From: Sphingobacterium sp. UBA5670
GTDB lineage: Bacteria > Bacteroidota > Bacteroidia > Sphingobacteriales > Sphingobacteriaceae
Length of the DNA stretch: 64,000 nt
Direction: 5' to 3'
Assembly: GCF_002420705.1 (NCBI RefSeq)
Contig: NZ_DIIM01000014.1
Span: 62,361 to 126,360 of the forward strand
Within the stretch, counting starts at the first letter, position 1. Each line of letters starts with the position of its first letter. The position numbers and the translations under genes were made by a program. The notes below the pieces were generated by a model. The model had not been told where the DNA came from. It was given only the letters and a program-made list of their open reading frames with translations, and made no database searches. Shown piece after piece: positions 1 through 9,345 of the stretch.

Positions 1-274
1 ATTTCTTTTTTAAGGGAAGTAACCAATAGCTCCATTAAAGCCATTACCTCAAGTTTTGGTCTGTTCCAGTTTTCTGCAGAAAATGCGTAAAGTGTCAGAA
101 ATTTAATATTGGCTTTTACACACCCTTCTAATGCTTCTCTTACTGCTTTCACACCATTTTGATGCCCAAAAACACGAAGTTTCCCTTTCTGTTTTGCCCA
201 GCGGCCATTACCATCCATGATAATGGCGATATGTTGTGGCAACTTAATATTATCTATCTGATCTAAAAAACTCA
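1..274 (-). CDS. uppS: Isoprenyl transferase (undecaprenyl diphosphate synthase), N-terminal part
   Basis: Partial gene; its 3' end lies beyond the left edge of the window. The start is an ATG at 274 and 91 codons are visible. The protein begins [20 protein letters not shown] and continues with DGNGRWAK, the substrate-binding Asp and neighbouring residues of cis-prenyltransferases, then [12 protein letters not shown] and [14 protein letters not shown], all family hallmarks. The enzyme adds isopentenyl units to farnesyl diphosphate in the cytoplasm to make the C55 lipid carrier for peptidoglycan and other glycans. It lies on the same strand as nadK, but 313 bp without an intact gene separate them, so it probably has its own promoter. 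Identification is firm; only the C-terminal half is unseen. Confidence 0.95.
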
Positions 275-392
275 TTTTTGCTGTTTTCAATAAAATGAAC
301 ACCTTAGCGGTAAATGCTATTTCGGCGTTTTAAAACCTACTTTTGGTTTTCTGCGTCGTTATCAATGATTGCTGTTTGTCTTAACGAACATT

Positions 393-551
393 TCATCGAT
401 TAATTATTGCATTTGGATTTCTATTTAGGAATATTCTAATTCCATCTTCCTTTAATTCTTCCAAATATCGATTTTTAATTGGAAATACAGAAGTACAATA
501 TGTAGAAAGATTATCCGAAACATCGTGACCTGTCAGATTCTGTACTATCCT
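393..551 (-). pseudogene. Possible 3' remnant of a lost gene between nadK and uppS
   Basis: The 275-587 stretch has no intact gene. On the minus strand a 52-codon open frame runs from 551 to a TGA at 395-393, with no ATG or GTG near its upstream end. Its translation has coding-like composition, for example FPIKNRYLEELKEDGIRIF followed by NRNPN near the C-terminus. I do not recognise the family. It could be the surviving tail of a deleted gene, or chance. It lies in the same direction as both neighbours. Confidence 0.25.
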
Positions 552-587
552 TCACACAAACTTGGTTTATGTGAGGCCATTCCTAGG

Positions 588-1472
588 CTAATAGTTTCGG
601 ACATCAATGCCCCAAAGCAATTTCTCCCTTAGTGTGCTGAAAAAGCTTTCATGGGGAAGTCTAATAAGATTAATAGTGAAAGGAGCCTGCTTAATTGTCA
701 ATTTTACTGATGTATCAATGGACTCGTTTTTGGAATCACAGCTGAGTATGTATTGATTGCTCCGGCTTTCTATTTCCAATTCAAGGGTAAACTGATTCGA
801 GATGACGATTGGTCTAACGTTGAGGTTGTGCGGTGAAATAGGGGTAATCACAAAGTTACCGCTCTCCGGCATAATAATTGGCCCGCCGCAACTTAATGAA
901 TAAGCTGTAGATCCGGTCGGTGTAGCGATAATCAGACCATCTGCCCAGTAGGAGTTGAGCAGTTCACCATTGATGCGCGCATTGACGGTAATCATGGCCG
1001 AGCTATCATAACGAAATACAGTGATGTCATTTAGCGCATAGTGATTGCCCTGAAACAAATTAGCTTGTTCAGATTCTACAGAGAGTAACACACGCTTCTG
1101 TATACTAAAACGTTGGTTCAATATATCTTCGATCGCATCCTCAAAGTCATTTTTATTAATGGAAGCTAAAAAGCCCAGACGTCCGAAGTTTATTCCAGCA
1201 ATTGGGATTCCCGAATCTTTAATGAGGGAAACAGCAGATAGCATGGTGCCATCTCCGCCCAGACTCAGCATAATGTCAATATAATCTTTAATTTCCTGGT
1301 ATGTATTGTAGGTGGAGAAGTTAAAGGCACATTCGAATTGCGATATCAGAAATTCATGGAATGGATCGTACACCCAGATTTCAATATTTTTATCGACAAG
1401 ATATTCAAATAAGTGTTTCACATGTGGTATAACAGAGGGCTGAAACTCTCTTCCATATATTGCGATTCTCAT
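588..1472 (-). CDS. nadK: NAD kinase
   Basis: ATP-dependent NAD kinase (294 aa), which makes NADP from NAD in the cytoplasm. Visible motifs are GGDGTM at residues 72-77 (catalytic Asp, diacylglycerol-kinase-like fold), a conserved ALNDI segment in the middle and the TPTGSTAYSLSCGGPI block that binds NAD and shapes the active site. Length is normal for the family. The ATG at 1472 puts the Rossmann-like beta strand (MRIAIYGREF) right at the N-terminus, as expected. It is transcribed away from the CBS gene upstream of it, with 49 bp between them, and a Bacteroidota-type promoter lies in that gap, so it may be transcribed separately as well as by read-through. Confidence 0.97.
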   Translation of the reverse strand: MRIAIYGREFQPSVIPHVKHLFEYLVDKNIEIWVYDPFHEFLISQFECAFNFSTYNTYQEIKDYIDIMLSLGGDGTMLSAVSLIKDSGIPIAGINFGRLGFLASINKNDFEDAIEDILNQRFSIQKRVLLSVESEQANLFQGNHYALNDITVFRYDSSAMITVNARINGELLNSYWADGLIIATPTGSTAYSLSCGGPIIMPESGNFVITPISPHNLNVRPIVISNQFTLELEIESRSNQYILSCDSKNESIDTSVKLTIKQAPFTINLIRLPHESFFSTLREKLLWGIDVRNY

Positions 1473-1493
1473 ATTGTTTTTAATTTATTGGCG

Positions 1494-1526
1494 CAAAGAT
1501 GAGAAAAAAAAATAATCCTAATCAAA
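1494..1526 (-). promoter_or_regulatory. Probable promoter of nadK
   Basis: Read on the minus strand, TTTG (1526-1523) is followed after 21 nt by CATCTTTG (1501-1494), one base off the Bacteroidota -7 consensus TAnnTTTG. It ends about 20 nt upstream of the nadK ATG. The TTTG overlaps the stop codon region of the CBS gene. Confidence 0.45.
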
Positions 1527-2190
1527 TGTTAATGTAATTCATAAGCTGTTGATAACGGTCGGCCGTGTCGTCAAATGCAGCAACAGTATTGTGGGTTTCT
1601 AGAACTAAATAATTGTGCCTTAGGAATGAATTCAGCAATGCGTTGATATTTGACTTGTCGACTTTAAGGGTAACTTCAATATGGTCACTTTCCAAATTTA
1701 TTTTGGTCGCACAATTGAGGATTCTGCAATTGTCACTTTCCACAAGGTGTGCAATTTGTGAAAGCGAAAAATCATGCAATCCGATCGCGAGGACGATAAT
1801 AGCCCCAGATTCATTTTGCGATTGAATCGAACTGATAGCCTTTAATATATCTAGTTGTGTAGATACGCCTAGATATTTGTTTTCTTGATCCAGCACAGGA
1901 ATGATTGTACTATTATATACAGTGATCATCACTAAGGCGTCATAAGGGTGCTGATTGAATTTTAGCTGTATTGGGACTGTATTTATCTTGATGGATGAAA
2001 TGGGCGCTTCAACATCTTCAGCGTCCAATAAGATGGTTTCATTGACCAAGCCAATATAATCGTCTCCATTTAAAACGACTAATTCTTTACAAAGCATATC
2101 CTGCAGCTTCTCTAGCGCTTGTTGTATTGAATCAGCATTTTGAATACTGAAATCAGCATTTGAAAGAAATTGACCTATTAGCATACTCAA
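1522..2190 (-). CDS. CBS-domain protein
   Basis: A 222-residue cytoplasmic protein. The first 120 or so residues read as a CBS pair: a short first half with LVVLNGDDYIGLVNE, then a second half with IPVLDQENKYLGVSTQLDIL, typical of CBS modules that bind adenosyl ligands. The last 90 residues (GAIIVLAIGLHDFSLSQIAH onward) alternate strands and helices as in an ACT-like regulatory domain. No catalytic domain is visible. Its position directly upstream of nadK on the same strand suggests a link to nucleotide or cofactor status, but this is inference. CBS assignment is good; the ligand is unknown. Confidence 0.8.
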   Translation of the reverse strand: MSMLIGQFLSNADFSIQNADSIQQALEKLQDMLCKELVVLNGDDYIGLVNETILLDAEDVEAPISSIKINTVPIQLKFNQHPYDALVMITVYNSTIIPVLDQENKYLGVSTQLDILKAISSIQSQNESGAIIVLAIGLHDFSLSQIAHLVESDNCRILNCATKINLESDHIEVTLKVDKSNINALLNSFLRHNYLVLETHNTVAAFDDTADRYQQLMNYINI

Positions 2191-2310
2191 ACTTAATAAA
2201 AAAACTAGCTGAAAAGAAATTTTGTGGGATCAGATTTATGCTTAATTATTTGATGGTTTGTAAAGTCTAAAGAGCGGAGTTCAACAGAAAGATCACATTA
2301 TTGCAAATAT

Positions 2311-2337
2311 GTACAATTTTAAAGTTTAAAATTGTAC
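2311..2337. repeat. 27-nt perfect palindrome in the glsA promoter region
   Basis: Arms of 13 nt (GTACAATTTTAAA and its exact reverse complement) flank a single G. It is centred about 115 bp upstream of the glsA ATG, just ahead of and touching the probable -33 element. It has no U-run and is not placed as a terminator, so an operator for a dimeric regulator is the more natural reading. Confidence 0.6.
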
Positions 2338-2365
2338 TTTTATCAGCATTCTGTTATTATTTTTG
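2331..2365 (+). promoter_or_regulatory. Probable promoter of the glsA-glsB pair
   Basis: TATTTTTG at 2358-2365 matches the Bacteroidota -7 motif TAnnTTTG exactly. A weak -33 candidate (ATTG, 2331-2334) lies 23 nt upstream inside the right arm of the palindrome at 2311-2337. The implied transcript begins near 2372 and contains a 7-bp hairpin (TTAGGCT, 2379-2385, with AGCCTAA, 2394-2400) ahead of the start codon. Confidence 0.5.
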
Positions 2366-2438
2366 TCAGCGAATTGGATTAGGCTTGTAATCGAGCCTAA
2401 ATGTGGGAGTAGTATTTTTAATTGCAATTGTAAGATTG

Positions 2439-3272
2439 ATGATCACAAGCGAGAGTAAAAAGTTTATTGATATACGTGAAGTTATTCACAAAAAAAATGC
2501 GGGCCTTGCCAAATGGATTCCGTCTTTTTTACTTAATTATTTAAAAAGGACTATCCATGAAGACGAGATAAATGATATTATGACGCGCTTTGCAGATCTT
2601 CAGGGGCTGGATTTTGTTGATGCTTTGATCAACGATCTGGATGTCAAGGTCAATTTGTATGGAGCAGAAAATATTCCGGTATCGGGACCAGTTATTTTTG
2701 CGTCCAATCATCCATTGGGAGGATTGGATGGTATTGCATTTATGCATGCAATAGGTAAATATAGACGCGATGTGAAATTTTTAGTCAATGATATCCTTTT
2801 AAATATAGGTAATTTGAGGCCTTTGTTTGTCGGCGTCAATAAGTTAGGTGGTCAGGGGAAGCAGGCGATCTCTGCGATTGAGGAGGCTTATGGAGCGGAC
2901 GATGCCTTGTTGGTATTTCCGGCAGGCTTGGTGTCCAGAAAGCAAAATGATGGCCGCATTGAAGACCTGGAATGGAAAAAGAGTTTCATTAGTAAAGCAA
3001 AAAAATATAAAAAAGATATCATTCCGGTGTTGATTGACGGTAAAAACTCTAAGTTTTTTTATAATTTTGCAAGGCTTAGACAGAAATTAGGTCTCAAGGT
3101 AAACATTGAAATGTTATATTTACCTGATGAAATGTTTGCCCAACGCGGGCATACCGTCAATATTATAATAGGAGAAAGAATCCCTTATACAGCGTTTGAT
3201 CAATCAAAAAACGAAAAAACTTGGGCTGAGGAAGTGAAAAGAAGGGTTTATGGATTGGCTCAAGAAAAATAG
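2439..3272 (+). CDS. glsA: Lysophospholipid-type acyltransferase, probable glycine-lipid O-acyltransferase
   Basis: A 277-residue PlsC-family acyltransferase. FASNHPLGGLDG carries the catalytic His and Asp of the family (with one extra residue between them compared with HxxxxD), and FPAGLVSRK is the substrate-binding motif. In Bacteroides thetaiotaomicron, an acyltransferase called GlsA works with an adjacent N-acyltransferase, GlsB, to make glycine lipids; the gene directly downstream here is the matching partner, 5 bp away. I therefore infer O-acylation of an N-acylated amino acid at the inner membrane. A GTG at 2403 would extend the frame by 12 residues, but ATG at 2439 is the better start. 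The head amino acid (glycine, serine or ornithine) cannot be read from sequence. Confidence 0.75.
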   Translation: MITSESKKFIDIREVIHKKNAGLAKWIPSFLLNYLKRTIHEDEINDIMTRFADLQGLDFVDALINDLDVKVNLYGAENIPVSGPVIFASNHPLGGLDGIAFMHAIGKYRRDVKFLVNDILLNIGNLRPLFVGVNKLGGQGKQAISAIEEAYGADDALLVFPAGLVSRKQNDGRIEDLEWKKSFISKAKKYKKDIIPVLIDGKNSKFFYNFARLRQKLGLKVNIEMLYLPDEMFAQRGHTVNIIIGERIPYTAFDQSKNEKTWAEEVKRRVYGLAQEK

Positions 3273-3277
3273 AATTT

Positions 3278-4237
3278 ATGCAAGAAATTATACCTCCAGT
3301 TGATAGAGAATTATTGAAGGCCGAATTGAATAAAGAGGTCTTCTTACGATATACCAACAATGGAAATAACGAGATATACTTAATCAACTATCATAATTCG
3401 CCAAATGTCATGCGTGAAATTGGGCGCTTGCGGGAGTTGACTTTTCGTGGAGCAGGAGGAGGTACAGGACTTTCAATTGATATCGATGAAAATGACACAT
3501 GCGAAGATTGTTACGACCAGTTGATCGCATGGAATCCCGAAGATGAAGAAGTGGTTGCCGGTTACCGTGTCATCAAATGTGCTGAAGCTGGTGAAGTAAA
3601 TGGTGTACCCAATTTATCAACCGCACATTATTTTCAGTTTTCCGAATTGTTTACGAATGAATATCTACCTTACACGATTGAGTTGGGAAGATCTTTTGTG
3701 CAGCCCAAATACCAACCGGCTATTGACAATAGAAAAGGGATCTTTTCATTGGATAATCTTTGGGATGGTTTAGGAGCTTTGGTCATGCTGAATCCCGAAA
3801 TAAAATACCTCTTTGGTAAAGTGACCATGTATCCGCATTATAATAAAGATGCACGGGATATGTTACTTTATTTTATGGACTATTATTTCCCTGACCATGA
3901 TAAACTGGTGCTCCCACTTCCTGAATTGGAAATCAAGAACGATTACGAACGTTTTATTGGCGTGTTTGATGGTCTGGATTATAAAGAGGGATATAAGGTG
4001 TTGAACAGTCATGTAAGAGCATTGGGAGAGAATATTCCGCCTTTGATAAACACTTATATGAACTTGTCGCCTACCATGAAATCATTCGGGACAGCGCGTA
4101 ATAATGAGTTTGGTACAGTAGAAGAAAAAGGAATATTGATTGTGATCGATGATGTATATCCTGTGAAAAAGGAACGTCATATGAATACGTTTGAGCGGGA
4201 TCGTGAATACGGTCATAGAAAGCCCAAGCGAGGATAA
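3278..4237 (+). CDS. glsB: GNAT-type N-acyltransferase, probable glycine-lipid synthase
   Basis: A 319-residue protein of the hemolysin-like/OlsB GNAT family that attaches a 3-hydroxy fatty acid to an amino acid. Visible features: NSPNVMREIGRLRELTFR, typical of acyl-ACP-dependent OlsB-like enzymes; a GAGGGTGLSIDIDE segment; the aspartate-rich stretch DTCEDCYDQL; and the VVAGYRVIKC strand of the GNAT core. It begins 5 bp after glsA and the two almost certainly form one transcript ending at the strong hairpin just downstream. Acting first, it would supply the N-acyl amino acid that GlsA esterifies. The family call is strong; the amino acid substrate is inferred from the pairing. Confidence 0.78.
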   Translation: MQEIIPPVDRELLKAELNKEVFLRYTNNGNNEIYLINYHNSPNVMREIGRLRELTFRGAGGGTGLSIDIDENDTCEDCYDQLIAWNPEDEEVVAGYRVIKCAEAGEVNGVPNLSTAHYFQFSELFTNEYLPYTIELGRSFVQPKYQPAIDNRKGIFSLDNLWDGLGALVMLNPEIKYLFGKVTMYPHYNKDARDMLLYFMDYYFPDHDKLVLPLPELEIKNDYERFIGVFDGLDYKEGYKVLNSHVRALGENIPPLINTYMNLSPTMKSFGTARNNEFGTVEEKGILIVIDDVYPVKKERHMNTFERDREYGHRKPKRG

Positions 4238-4238
4238 T

Positions 4239-4280
4239 AAACTAAAGGGGGATTCAATTTGTGAATCCCCCTTTTAGTTT
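4239..4280. terminator. Bidirectional terminator between glsB and glpF
   Basis: A long hairpin, with AAACTAAAGGGGGATTCA pairing to its near-complement and a short TTTG loop. Its A-rich and T-rich ends let it work for both converging transcripts. Confidence 0.9.
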
Positions 4281-4303
4281 TACCGTAAGAATAACTATTT
4301 CTA

Positions 4304-5044
4304 CTAGACGGGTTTTATGCATGTATAAAGTGCAAAGGCTAAAATAGCACCTAGAATCGGTCCCACAATCGGGATCCATGCATAGGACCAGTCTGAACTT
4401 CCCTTTCCTTTGATTGGCCAAAACGCATGAAATAAGCGTGGGCCGAGATCCCGGGCAGGATTAATCGCATATCCTGTCGTACCACCCAATGATAGGCCGA
4501 TGGCCCATACTAAAAATGCAACAGGTATAGCGCCAAGAGAGCCCATGCCTATTGGGGCCGCTTTTCCATCAATAGTCACATCTTGACCTGTTATAAAGAA
4601 AATAACAAAAATCAGGACAAAGGTTCCGATAATCTCACTTGCCAGATTTGTTGATGTATTTCGGATGTTGGGTATAGTAGCGAAAACGCCAAGTTTGGTG
4701 GTGGGATCCGCGGTTGCATCGAAATGGTCTTTGTGCATGATGTAGGTTAGCATGGCGCCACAGAAGCCACCAGCAATTTGAGCAAGGATATAACCTGGGA
4801 CCTCCATCCAGGAAAGGCCATGATTAAGCGCGACGGCAATGGTTACCGCAGGGTTGAGATGCGCCCCCGTATAAGGGCCTGCAAATACGACACCTACATA
4901 GACTGCCAGTGCCCATGCAGTCGTGATTACAATCCATCCTCCATTTTCCCCTTTTGTGCCTTTCAAGATAACGTTGGCCACAACGCCATTACCTAAAAGA
5001 AGGAGGAGCGTTGTGCCGATAAATTCTGCTAAATAATGGTTCAT
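4304..5044 (-). CDS. glpF: Glycerol uptake facilitator (aquaglyceroporin)
   Basis: A 246-residue major intrinsic protein of the inner membrane, letting glycerol diffuse into the cell. The two half-helix signatures are present: HLNPAV (NPA at residues 64-66) and INPARDLGPR (NPA at 195-197). The Asp after the second NPA is characteristic of glycerol-conducting GlpF proteins as opposed to water-selective aquaporins. About six hydrophobic segments are visible. It is the last gene of the operon glpD-glpK-glpF, 9 bp after glpK, and is followed by the shared terminator at 4239-4280. Confidence 0.95.
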   Translation of the reverse strand: MNHYLAEFIGTTLLLLLGNGVVANVILKGTKGENGGWIVITTAWALAVYVGVVFAGPYTGAHLNPAVTIAVALNHGLSWMEVPGYILAQIAGGFCGAMLTYIMHKDHFDATADPTTKLGVFATIPNIRNTSTNLASEIIGTFVLIFVIFFITGQDVTIDGKAAPIGMGSLGAIPVAFLVWAIGLSLGGTTGYAINPARDLGPRLFHAFWPIKGKGSSDWSYAWIPIVGPILGAILAFALYTCIKPV

Positions 5045-5053
5045 GTTTATTGG

Positions 5054-6553
5054 TTAGTTTTCAGTCCAGTATTGTAATGCTTTGATTCCCTTGGTCCAGA
5101 GCTTTATGATCTTGTTTGTTTGCTCTTCTTGCTCGGTCTCGGGTTCAAATATACGATCCTGTGCCCAAAACTTTGATATCTCCGCTTCATCTTTCCAGAA
5201 TCCTACTGCCAGCCCTGCGAGATACGCCGCGCCCAATGCGGTTGTTTCCGTGATCTTAGGGCGTACAACGTTGCTATTGAGTACATTGGCCTGGATTTGC
5301 ATGAGTAGATTATTGGCTGTTGCACCGCCGTCTACACGTAATTCTTTGATCGGTATGCCGCTATCGGCTTCCATTGCCTGGAGAACATCACGAGTCTGTA
5401 GGGAGATCGCTTCTAGTGATGCGCGTGCTATATGTCCGTTGGTGGTTGCGCGCGTAAGTCCAAATAAAGTGCCTTGTGCACGTGCATTCCAGTAGGGGGC
5501 TCCCAGTCCTGCAAACGTGGGGATAAAGGTGACGCCACCGTTATCTTTTTCCGTAAGCGCCAGTTGTTCAACGTCGGCAGACTTATAGATAATGTTAAGA
5601 TTGTCACGTAACCATTGGACCAATGCGCCGCCGATAAATATACTACCTTCCAATGCATATTCTGTTTTTCCATTGATTTTCCATGCAACGGTTGTTAAAA
5701 GGTTGTTCTTTGATCGGATTGGTTTATCGCCGATGTTCATTAACATAAAACATCCGGTACCGTACGTATTTTTTACCATTCCTTTTTCAATACATTGCTG
5801 TCCAAAAAGTGCGGCCTGCTGATCGCCGGCAATTCCTGCTATTTTGACTTTATGTGCAAAAATGGTCGTCCGGGATTCTCCATATATTTCGCTGCTTTCT
5901 TTTACCTGAGGAAGCATGGAAGGGGGGATGTCAAACAATTCAAGAAGTTCATTGTCCCATTCCATGCTGTGGATATTAAACAGTAAGGTGCGGGAAGCAT
6001 TGGTGACGTCGGTAATGTGAGCGTCGCCGCGGGTGAGATTCCATATCAGCCAAGTGTCGATAGTTCCACAGATTAATTCTCCGTTTTGTGCTTTTTCCCG
6101 GGCACCTTCTACATGGTCCAGAATCCATTTGATTTTGGTAGCGGAAAAATAAGGGTCTAATATCAGGCCTGTTTTTTCCTGAATCATATCGTGTTTTCCG
6201 GAGCGACGTAGTTCGTCGCAATAATCTGCCGTGCGTTTATCTTGCCAAACGATGGCATTATAAATGGGTTTTCCGGTTTCTCTGTCCCAGACGACGACAG
6301 TTTCGCGTTGATTGGTTATGCCTATAGCGGCAATATTTTTACCATTTAATCCTGCCTTTGTCGTGGCTTCCGCGGTGACACCCGCCTGCGTTGACCATAT
6401 TTCATGTGGATCGTGTTCGACCCATCCCGGTTGCGGGAATATCTGTGTAAATTCCTTCTGGGCAATGGAGACTATATTTCTGTCTTTATCAAAAATTATA
6501 GCTCTGGAGCTAGTTGTGCCTTGATCCATTGCCAAGATGTATTGCTGTTCCAT
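5054..6553 (-). CDS. glpK: Glycerol kinase
   Basis: A 499-residue FGGY-family kinase that phosphorylates glycerol to sn-glycerol 3-phosphate and traps it in the cell. Motifs: [14 protein letters not shown] (phosphate-binding strand, residues 9-22), [20 protein letters not shown] with the catalytic-region Asp, the FGGY-C block [19 protein letters not shown] and [16 protein letters not shown]. Length and motif order match bacterial GlpK. It lies between glpD (28 bp upstream) and glpF (9 bp downstream), completing import, phosphorylation and oxidation of glycerol. No regulatory gene is present in the operon. Confidence 0.98.
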   Translation of the reverse strand: MEQQYILAMDQGTTSSRAIIFDKDRNIVSIAQKEFTQIFPQPGWVEHDPHEIWSTQAGVTAEATTKAGLNGKNIAAIGITNQRETVVVWDRETGKPIYNAIVWQDKRTADYCDELRRSGKHDMIQEKTGLILDPYFSATKIKWILDHVEGAREKAQNGELICGTIDTWLIWNLTRGDAHITDVTNASRTLLFNIHSMEWDNELLELFDIPPSMLPQVKESSEIYGESRTTIFAHKVKIAGIAGDQQAALFGQQCIEKGMVKNTYGTGCFMLMNIGDKPIRSKNNLLTTVAWKINGKTEYALEGSIFIGGALVQWLRDNLNIIYKSADVEQLALTEKDNGGVTFIPTFAGLGAPYWNARAQGTLFGLTRATTNGHIARASLEAISLQTRDVLQAMEADSGIPIKELRVDGGATANNLLMQIQANVLNSNVVRPKITETTALGAAYLAGLAVGFWKDEAEISKFWAQDRIFEPETEQEEQTNKIIKLWTKGIKALQYWTEN

Positions 6554-6581
6554 AATTGAGTATTGCTGGTTATTTTTAGTA

Positions 6582-8159
6582 TTATTTCAAGATATAATTT
6601 TTTGCAACTTTTTGAAAGTTTTCTATTTGATCATTTTGCCAATTTTCATCCTTACCCAGTTCCAGGGCGAGTAATCTCGCGACCTCTGGTGCTGCTTCAA
6701 TTGCGGCTTTTGCGTCTAGAAAGAGCATGCGTACACGACGGGACAGCACATCTTCCACGGTTCTGGCAAGTTCATTGCGTGCTGCCCAAACAACTTCTGC
6801 TTTTTTGAATTCGAGGTGTGGTATTAATTTTTCGTTCCATTCGGGATTTTCCTGGGCTAATGCATGGATAGCTTCCTGGTCAGCGCCATAAATATAGAGG
6901 TGATTGCTTCGGTCTGATGTCGGAATGGCACTATAAATCTTTTGTGTGGCGGACCGACTTTCTTTTTGCGGTAAACAACCAATTTTTATCGCTTTGTCGA
7001 TCGTATCTTGCCCCATTCGACGGAATGTTGTCCATTTTCCACCTGTTAAAGTGAGTAATTTAGAGTCGCTCACGATGACCTTGTGGCTTCGCGAGATCTC
7101 CTTGGTTTTATTGGAGTTGCCAGTAGGGGCGGCCAGCGGACGAAGGCCAGCGAATACTGCCAATGCATCTGCTCTCGTTGGCTTTTTCGTCAAGTAGCGC
7201 CCAGCAGTTTTCAAAATAAAATCGATTTCCTGTTCCAAAGCTACGGGTTCAAGGCTGTGTTCATCAATCGGGGTGTCTGTTGTTCCTGCAATGACCCGAT
7301 TGTGCCAGGGGACTAGGAAAAGAACACGTCCATCATCTGTTTTTGGAATCATGATCGCATCATCTCCCGGGAGAAATGATTTGTCAAATACGAGATGGAC
7401 TCCTTGGCTAGGACGTACCATTTGTTTTGCTTCCGGTCTATCCATTTTTAAGATATCATCGACAAATATGCCTGTTGCATTAATTATCGCCTTACCTTGT
7501 ATCGTAAAAACTTCACCTGTTTCGGTGTCATTGGCAATCACGCCGTTAATCCGTCCGTTGCTATCTTTGGTAAGGTTGTTTACCCTCACATAATTCAGCG
7601 CAACACCCCCCATCTGTATGCAGGTCTGCGCTACATTGAGAGCAAGTCTTGAGTCGTCAAATTGCCCGTCCTGATAGACCACTCCACCATATAAACCTTT
7701 TGGTCTAACAGTGCTTATGCGGTTAAGTGTTTGTTCTTTATTGATATGGATGGATTTTCCCAGACTTAATTTACCGGCCAAAAGATCATATATTTTCATT
7801 CCAATAGTATAGAATGGACCATCGAACCAGCTGTAATTGGGTATGATAAATGATTGGTTTTTGACTAGATGCGGTGCATTTTTTTGAAGTAAACCTCTTT
7901 CATGAAGCGCTTCTTTAACCAGAGCGATATCACCCTGAGCCAAGTAGCGTACACCACCATGGACAAGCTTTGTTGCTTTGCTTGAAGTGCCTTTTGCAAA
8001 ATCGACCTGCTCCAGTAAAATTGTTTTGAAACCTCGGCTTAATGCGTCTAATGCAACACCTAAACCGCTGGCACCGCCGCCTATTACGATAACATCCCAC
8101 GCGCTCGTATCTTTTATTTTTTCTATCAGTTTTGACCTTTTGAATTCTTGGTGTTTCAT
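6582..8159 (-). CDS. glpD: Aerobic glycerol-3-phosphate dehydrogenase
   Basis: A 525-residue FAD-dependent enzyme that oxidises glycerol 3-phosphate to dihydroxyacetone phosphate and passes electrons to the quinone pool at the membrane. The FAD-binding [19 protein letters not shown] sits at residues 26-44, followed by the DAO-superfamily blocks [17 protein letters not shown] and the C-terminal [20 protein letters not shown] helical C-terminal DAO_C domain ([20 protein letters not shown]) completes it. First gene of the glp operon. The roughly 150 bp upstream is AT-rich with no palindrome I would call a GlpR site. Confidence 0.97.
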   Translation of the reverse strand: MKHQEFKRSKLIEKIKDTSAWDVIVIGGGASGLGVALDALSRGFKTILLEQVDFAKGTSSKATKLVHGGVRYLAQGDIALVKEALHERGLLQKNAPHLVKNQSFIIPNYSWFDGPFYTIGMKIYDLLAGKLSLGKSIHINKEQTLNRISTVRPKGLYGGVVYQDGQFDDSRLALNVAQTCIQMGGVALNYVRVNNLTKDSNGRINGVIANDTETGEVFTIQGKAIINATGIFVDDILKMDRPEAKQMVRPSQGVHLVFDKSFLPGDDAIMIPKTDDGRVLFLVPWHNRVIAGTTDTPIDEHSLEPVALEQEIDFILKTAGRYLTKKPTRADALAVFAGLRPLAAPTGNSNKTKEISRSHKVIVSDSKLLTLTGGKWTTFRRMGQDTIDKAIKIGCLPQKESRSATQKIYSAIPTSDRSNHLYIYGADQEAIHALAQENPEWNEKLIPHLEFKKAEVVWAARNELARTVEDVLSRRVRMLFLDAKAAIEAAPEVARLLALELGKDENWQNDQIENFQKVAKNYILK

Positions 8160-8309
8160 TTTGTTTCGTTTTGGTCTTGTATGGTGAATCTTATATACTC
8201 GTTTTTTCGCTTCCTTATTACTAAGTTATGGTATATTTATTAAATTTTAAAAGAAATTAAATAATATTTATGTTAAGATATGGTGTTTGTTTTTGTTTTG
8301 TTTTGTTTT

Positions 8310-8528
8310 TTATTGTTTTGATTTTAATAAAAAATAAACTTTTCTGTTTTTGCCAACAGCTCCGTATGGAGTGTCAATAAGCTGTGTTTTTTTCTCCTCG
8401 CCAATAAAGAGTATTTGATAGTCGCCCCAATTTGAATACTTAAGGCAGCCTCTGTGCTGTCTGAATACATTTAACGGGTCTGTCAAAGTGTAGGCTATGG
8501 TGATTGTGGATTTTTTTTCCATGGTCAA
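8310..8528 (-). CDS. Small hypothetical protein
   Basis: A 72-codon frame whose product I do not recognise. It is basic at both ends and predicted soluble, with alternating hydrophobic strands (TITIAYTL, YQILFIGEE, KVYFLLKSK) suggesting a small beta-rich fold. It stands alone, divergent from the thioredoxin-like gene and 150 bp upstream of glpD on the same strand. No promoter motif was found for it. It may be real or a chance frame. Confidence 0.4.
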   Translation of the reverse strand: MTMEKKSTITIAYTLTDPLNVFRQHRGCLKYSNWGDYQILFIGEEKKTQLIDTPYGAVGKNRKVYFLLKSKQ

Positions 8529-8565
8529 TAGCTATACATGTTTAACCATTATATGCTGCTTATGT

Positions 8566-8596
8566 TTTGGTTTGGGCAAATGATTTTGTAATTTTA
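8566..8596 (+). promoter_or_regulatory. Probable promoter of the thioredoxin-like gene
   Basis: TTTG (8566-8569), a spacer of exactly 19 nt and TAATTTTA (8589-8596), one base off TAnnTTTG. The start codon is about 20 nt downstream. Confidence 0.5.
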
Positions 8597-8616
8597 GATT
8601 ATTATTTAATTTATTT

Positions 8617-9123
8617 ATGATGAGAAATATAAGATTATTGCTGTGCGGGGTCGTAATGTTTTTTGGAACGATAGTTTTACAGTCTAAAGCGTTCTCACAA
8701 CAGACTGCTGCAACCGAGGATCTTTCAAAGCCTTATAATCCAGATGCTAATGCGCAAAATGATATTGATCAGTTATTAGTTCAGGCAAAGAAAGAAAGGA
8801 AAAATATTATAATCCAAGCTGGGGGTAACTGGTGTGTTTGGTGTTTGAGGTTCAATGATTATATCCACAAAACGGCAAGTATAGACAAGTTGTTGAAGAA
8901 CCGTTTTCTCTATTATCACCTGAATTACTCAAAGGAGAATAAAAACGAGGCTGTTTTTCAGAAGTATGCTCCCGAAGGAAATAAATTAGGTTATCCATTT
9001 TTTATTGTCCTAGACAGAAACGGAAAAACATTGCATGTGCAGGAGAGTGGTAGTCTGGAAAAAGGAAAAGGCTATGATGAAGAAAAAGTACTTAATTTCT
9101 TTACAGCTTGGGTAGCGAAATAG
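8617..9123 (+). CDS. Secreted thioredoxin-fold protein
   Basis: A 168-residue protein with an N-terminal signal peptide (hydrophobic residues 6-22, cleavage probably after AFSQ). The thioredoxin active site is NWCVWCLRF, with Cys73 and Cys76, at the end of the first core strand (KNIIIQAGGNWC). YPFFIVLDRNGKTL contains the cis-proline region. It fits the thioredoxin-like family in which WCxWC is common in Bacteroidota; a periplasmic thiol-disulfide role is likely, but the partner is unknown. It is monocistronic, with its own promoter upstream and a hairpin terminator at 9185. Confidence 0.85.
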   Translation: MMRNIRLLLCGVVMFFGTIVLQSKAFSQQTAATEDLSKPYNPDANAQNDIDQLLVQAKKERKNIIIQAGGNWCVWCLRFNDYIHKTASIDKLLKNRFLYYHLNYSKENKNEAVFQKYAPEGNKLGYPFFIVLDRNGKTLHVQESGSLEKGKGYDEEKVLNFFTAWVAK

Positions 9124-9184
9124 ATATTTTTGAAACCATAGTTTCTATGATATATTAAAATAGAAAAATAGCAAATAAGTAAAC

Positions 9185-9214
9185 TGAAAGCCTCTTTTTA
9201 AGGGGCTTTCTTTG
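9185..9214 (+). terminator. Terminator after the thioredoxin-like gene
   Basis: GAAAGCC pairs with GGCTTTC, extended by two weaker pairs across a TTTTTAA loop, and is followed by TTTG. The rest of the gap to the next hairpin (9215-9345) shows nothing identifiable. Confidence 0.7.
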
Positions 9215-9345
9215 TAATACCATAAACAGCCTTTAGGTCTTGGTATAAAGTTTATCGGTGCGATTCCCGCTGACGAATATTGCTGGATATCTGGACTTGG
9301 TTTTCAAACTTAATCCCTGATATAATTAGCACGGTTAAACGCAAA

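Noticed and set aside
5082..7593. Several plus-strand frames of 60-137 codons across glpK and glpD
   Set aside because: All are antisense to well-supported glycerol operon genes and have no recognisable features.
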